A stretch of DNA of 64,000 nucleotides from Cryobacterium sp. SO2 (GTDB lineage Bacteria; Actinomycetota; Actinomycetes; Actinomycetales; Microbacteriaceae): NCBI RefSeq assembly GCF_026151165.2, contig NZ_CP117849.1:3596001-3660000 (forward strand). The letters are read 5' to 3'. Both the position numbers and the translations under genes were made by a program. A model generated the notes under the pieces. It had not been told where the DNA came from, searched no databases, and saw nothing but the letters and a program-made list of their open reading frames with translations. This document shows, piece by piece, positions 61,561 through 64,000 of the stretch (positions are counted from its first letter, which is position 1; each line of letters begins with the position of its first letter).

Positions 61561-62585
61561 GCGCCGAGCGCGGCCCCGCCGCAGCCGCCCGACTTGCCGC
61601 AAAAGCCCCCATCGAGCGCTCTGAAGGGGAACTTTCCCGCAACTCGACAGGGTCTCTCCCGCGAGTTGCCGCAAATACCCCCTTCGTGCGCGCTGAAGGG
61701 GCATTTTCCAGCAACTCGGCGACGACAAGTGACGGCGTGGTGCTCGACGGGGTGTCTCTCAGCATCGAGGGCACGCGCATCCTGCACGGCATCTCGGCGA
61801 GCCTGCCCACGGGCACGGTGACCGGGCTGCTCGGCCCCAACGGCGCGGGCAAGTCCACCCTGCTGCGCATCATCGCCGGCATCGACCGGGCGGATGCGGG
61901 GACTGTCGCGCTCGACGGCGCTGTCGTGGGCCAGCTGCGACGGCGGGAGGCGGCCCGGCGCATCGCCCTGCTCGAGCAGAACGTGGCGCCCAGCGTCGAC
62001 CTGTCCGTGCGCGAGGTGGTGCTGCTCGGCCGCATCCCGCACCGCAGCAAGCTGCTGGGCAGCTTCGGCGGCGAGGACGACCTCGGCGTGGCGCTCGAGG
62101 CCCTCGCCATGGTGAGCGCCGGCGATCTCGTCGACCGGCGCTGGCACACCCTGAGCGGCGGGCAACAGCAGCGGGTGCAGATCGCCAGGGCCCTCGCCCA
62201 ACGGCCCAGCCTGTTGCTGCTCGACGAACCCACCAACCACCTCGACGTGAGCGCGCAACTGTCACTGCTGCACCAGGTGCGCGGGCTCGGCCTCACCTCG
62301 GTGCTCGCCCTGCACGACCTCAACCTCGCGGCCGCCTACTGCGACCGCATCGTGTTGCTGCAGGCAGGCCGGGTGGCCGCGTTCGGCACCCCGGACGAGG
62401 TGCTGCGCCCGGAAATCATCCGGGCGGTCTACGGCGTCGACTGCGACATCGTGCCGCACCCCCGCACGGGGCGCCCGGTGATCGTGTTCTCCGGCCCCGA
62501 CGAGCAGCCCGACCCGCAGCCATCCGCACCGCCGAACACCCCAGCCGGCGACCGGCACAACGACTTTGGAGAAGGAACCCCATGA
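61557..62585 (+). CDS. ATPase of the proposed F420-precursor ABC transporter, N-terminally extended
   Basis: The 342-aa ATPase has Walker A LLGPNGAGKST (about 94-104), signature LSGGQQQRVQIARAL, Walker B LLLLDEPTNHLD and H-loop ALHDLNLAAAYCD, as in FecE/BtuD. The first 60 residues are extra. They hold two 19-residue copies, RLAAKAPIERSEGELSRNS and RVAANTPFVRAEGAFSSNS, encoded by two in-frame 57-bp palindromic elements. Family members normally start close to VVLDGVSLSIEGTRIL, so an internal GTG start is possible, but the ATGA overlap with the permease stop favours 61557. It overlaps cofD by 4 nt. Confidence 0.85.
   Translation: MSAERGPAAAARLAAKAPIERSEGELSRNSTGSLPRVAANTPFVRAEGAFSSNSATTSDGVVLDGVSLSIEGTRILHGISASLPTGTVTGLLGPNGAGKSTLLRIIAGIDRADAGTVALDGAVVGQLRRREAARRIALLEQNVAPSVDLSVREVVLLGRIPHRSKLLGSFGGEDDLGVALEALAMVSAGDLVDRRWHTLSGGQQQRVQIARALAQRPSLLLLDEPTNHLDVSAQLSLLHQVRGLGLTSVLALHDLNLAAAYCDRIVLLQAGRVAAFGTPDEVLRPEIIRAVYGVDCDIVPHPRTGRPVIVFSGPDEQPDPQPSAPPNTPAGDRHNDFGEGTP
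61590..61646. repeat. 57-bp palindromic element, copy 4 (inside the ATPase gene)
   Basis: Starts CGACTTGCCGCAAAAGCCCC and ends CGCAACTCG. It is exactly 19 codons in the ATPase frame. It has the outer CGA...TCG arms and GAAGGGG inner arm of the family. Confidence 0.85.
61662..61718. repeat. 57-bp palindromic element, copy 5 (inside the ATPase gene)
   Basis: Starts CGAGTTGCCGCAAATACCCC and ends CAGCAACTCG. It is separated from copy 4 by 15 nt (five codons), in the same orientation and reading phase. It pairs well as a hairpin. Confidence 0.87.
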
Positions 62586-63631
62586 CCCGAGTGACAGTTC
62601 TCGCCGGCGGCGTCGGTGGCGCCCGGTTCATACGCGGGTTGCTGCAGCAGCTGGCCTCCGTCGACGCTGGCAGCGAGGTGACCGTGATCGTCAACACCGG
62701 CGACGACATGTGGCTCGACGGGCTGCGCATCTGCCCCGACCTCGACACCGTGATGTACACCCTCGGCGGCGGCATCAGCGAGGAGCAGGGCTGGGGCCGG
62801 CCCGACGAGTCCCGGCGCACCTCCAGCGAGATCGCCGCCTACGGGCGCGGCTGGTCGTGGTTCACCCTCGGCGACCTCGACCTGGCCACCCACATCGTGC
62901 GCACCGACCTGCTCAGGAACGGCGCCACGCTGAGCGCCGCCACCGAGTTCCTCTGCCGCCGCTGGCAGCCGGGCGCCCGACTGCTGCCGATGAGCGACCA
63001 GTTCGTGGAGACCCACGTGCGCCTGGCCGAGGACGCCGACGAGCACCGCGCCAGCGAGCTCATCCACTTCGAGGAATGGTGGGTGCGGTACCGCGCCGGC
63101 AAGGCCGTCACCGAGTTCGTGCAGGTGGGCCTGGCCGATGCCGTCGCTGCCCCCGGCGTGATCGAGGCGATCCTCACCGCCGACCTGGTGATCCTGCCGC
63201 CGTCGAACCCCGTCGTGTCGGTCGGCACGATCCTGGCGATCCCGGGCATCCGCGACGCCCTGCGGGCCACAACCGCCCGCGTGGTGGGCATCGCGCCGAT
63301 CATCGCCGGCTCGGCGGTGCGCGGCATGGCCGACGCCTGCCTGACCACCATCGGCGTCGAGACCTCCGCCCTAGCGGTGGGCTTGCACTACGGCTCCCGC
63401 CAGGGCGACGGGGTGCTCGACGCCTGGCTCGTCGACGAGACGGACGCCGCGGCCGTGCCCGCACTGGAGGCCGCCGGCATCCGCGCTGTCGCCGTGCCGC
63501 TCTGGATGACCGATGTGCCCGCGACCGCCCGGATCGCCGCCGAGGCCCTGCGGATCTCCGCAGAGTTGACGGCCGCACCCGACCTGCCTGTCGCGGAGTT
63601 CGGTTACTCAGGGAGGGCTTCGACTCCGTGA
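62582..63631 (+). CDS. cofD: 2-phospho-L-lactate transferase of coenzyme F420 synthesis
   Basis: The 349-aa enzyme joins the phospholactyl (or phosphoenolpyruvyl) part to FO, giving F420-0 or its dehydro form. It has TVLAGGVGGARFIRGLLQQL at the N-terminus, VIVNTGDDMWLDGLRICPDLDTVMYTLGG, and ILPPSNPVVSVGTILAIPGIRDAL. The length fits CofD/FbiA. ATG 62582 has GGAGAAGG before it and overlaps the ATPase stop, so uptake and synthesis genes are coupled. This supports use of imported FO or related precursors here. Confidence 0.93.
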   Translation: MTRVTVLAGGVGGARFIRGLLQQLASVDAGSEVTVIVNTGDDMWLDGLRICPDLDTVMYTLGGGISEEQGWGRPDESRRTSSEIAAYGRGWSWFTLGDLDLATHIVRTDLLRNGATLSAATEFLCRRWQPGARLLPMSDQFVETHVRLAEDADEHRASELIHFEEWWVRYRAGKAVTEFVQVGLADAVAAPGVIEAILTADLVILPPSNPVVSVGTILAIPGIRDALRATTARVVGIAPIIAGSAVRGMADACLTTIGVETSALAVGLHYGSRQGDGVLDAWLVDETDAAAVPALEAAGIRAVAVPLWMTDVPATARIAAEALRISAELTAAPDLPVAEFGYSGRASTP

Positions 63632-63886
63632 CGGCCTGGCGGGGGGCCACGAGAAGTTCTGGCACGGCGCCGAGACCCGCGCGTTCCTCGGTGATCCCGC
63701 CTTCACCGTCACCGACGACACCGAGGTCGTGCTCGAGCGGCTGCGGGTTGTCGAGGTGCTGCCCGGGGCCTAGCTCGCGGCCCGGGCGCCTCAGGCGAGG
63801 CCTGCCGGGGAACGCCGGACGGCGCTACTCTCGGCTACGTCGATGCGCCACGCGCAGACCTGTCCCCCGAGCGAAGGGCCAGCCCC
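63632..63886. other. intergenic region with a short open-frame fragment
   Basis: A frame without clear start runs to TAG at 63771-63773 and reads GGHEKFWHGAETRAFLGD, then FTVTDDTEVVLERLRVVEVLPGA. It could be a gene remnant or chance coding in GC-rich DNA; I do not recognise it. No terminator is clear. Confidence 0.3.
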
Positions 63887-64000
63887 ATGTCTCCTGCTCC
63901 CCCGCCGCCCCGCGTCTACGGCACCTGGCCGGGCGGGATGCCGTACCTCGCCGTCGGCTCCGGCCCACCGCTGGTCTTCCTGCCCGGCACCACCCCGAAC
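63887..64000 (+). CDS. alpha/beta-hydrolase-like protein, N-terminus only
   Basis: The first 38 codons are present before the window ends: MSPAPPPPRVYGTWPGG, then MPYLAVGSGPPLVFLPGTTP, which resembles the first strands and oxyanion-hole turn (FLPG) of alpha/beta hydrolases. GAAGGG lies before the ATG. The rest, including any nucleophile, is outside the window. Confidence 0.55.
   Translation, partial: MSPAPPPPRVYGTWPGGMPYLAVGSGPPLVFLPGTTPN

Noticed and set aside
1..64000. CRISPR arrays, tRNA or rRNA genes, integrases or IS transposases
   Set aside because: Scanning the intergenic regions by eye showed no spaced repeat array, no cloverleaf I could support and no transposase or recombinase gene.

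Overview
The window is from the chromosome of a high-GC actinobacterium, most likely a member of the Microbacteriaceae (Cryobacterium-like). Pointers are the GC-rich codon use, a CmtR metal sensor, mycobacterial-type coenzyme F420 genes, a Septum_form-domain protein, a 97-aa small protein of a type I associate with Microbacteriaceae, and scattered copies of a GGTCTCGACAAGCTCGACCA repeat. This assignment is an inference from gene content; there is no rRNA in the window and I saw no tRNA.

Layout. 1-9.1 kb: end of a YhgE/Pip membrane protein, a His-rich methyltransferase, malic enzyme, a TetR-MFS efflux pair, a CmtR sensor with its cation transporter, and a SpoU RNA methylase. 9.3-16.4 kb: DedA, a small conserved protein, the mntH-mntR manganese pair with an overlapping palindromic operator, a NagD-type phosphatase, a repeat-rich septum-formation-domain protein coupled to pyrE, and a 40-aa membrane peptide. 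16.5-20 kb: a LysR regulator, a LicD-methyltransferase fusion and a divergent NodA-like acyltransferase. 20-25 kb: assimilatory nitrite reductase split into two divergent units, nirD-cbiX and nirB-cobA, so each siroheme-dependent piece travels with a siroheme biosynthesis gene. 25-31 kb: a lipoprotein and a xylose-type ABC operon under a ROK regulator. 31-39.4 kb: small operons for GH15 hydrolase, MFS pump, aldo/keto reductase with HxlR regulator, and stress or membrane small proteins.

39.5-45.0 kb is an accessory island of visibly lower GC. It carries a 604-aa DUF4209/HEPN protein and a translationally coupled SIR2-HerA pair, both plausible antiphage modules. The two modules are separated and bounded by decayed, same-orientation copies of the 3' end of mmsA, whose intact copy begins at the right edge. 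This looks like repeated capture of defence genes at one chromosomal site.

45.0-57 kb is a nine-gene pyrimidine-degradation operon: beta-ureidopropionase, dihydropyrimidinase, an F420-type LLM oxidoreductase, a two-permease ABC importer with its binding protein, beta-alanine aminotransferase and (methyl)malonate-semialdehyde dehydrogenase. A divergent MocR-type regulator precedes it. The pathway would run from dihydropyrimidine through beta-alanine to acetyl-CoA.

57-64 kb: an FAD oxidoreductase, a DUF6176 protein, a proposed F420-precursor ABC importer coupled to cofD, and the start of an alpha/beta hydrolase. The importer ATPase carries two in-frame copies of a 57-bp palindromic element in its N-terminal coding region; three more copies lie between genes at 4.5 kb and 25.2 kb.
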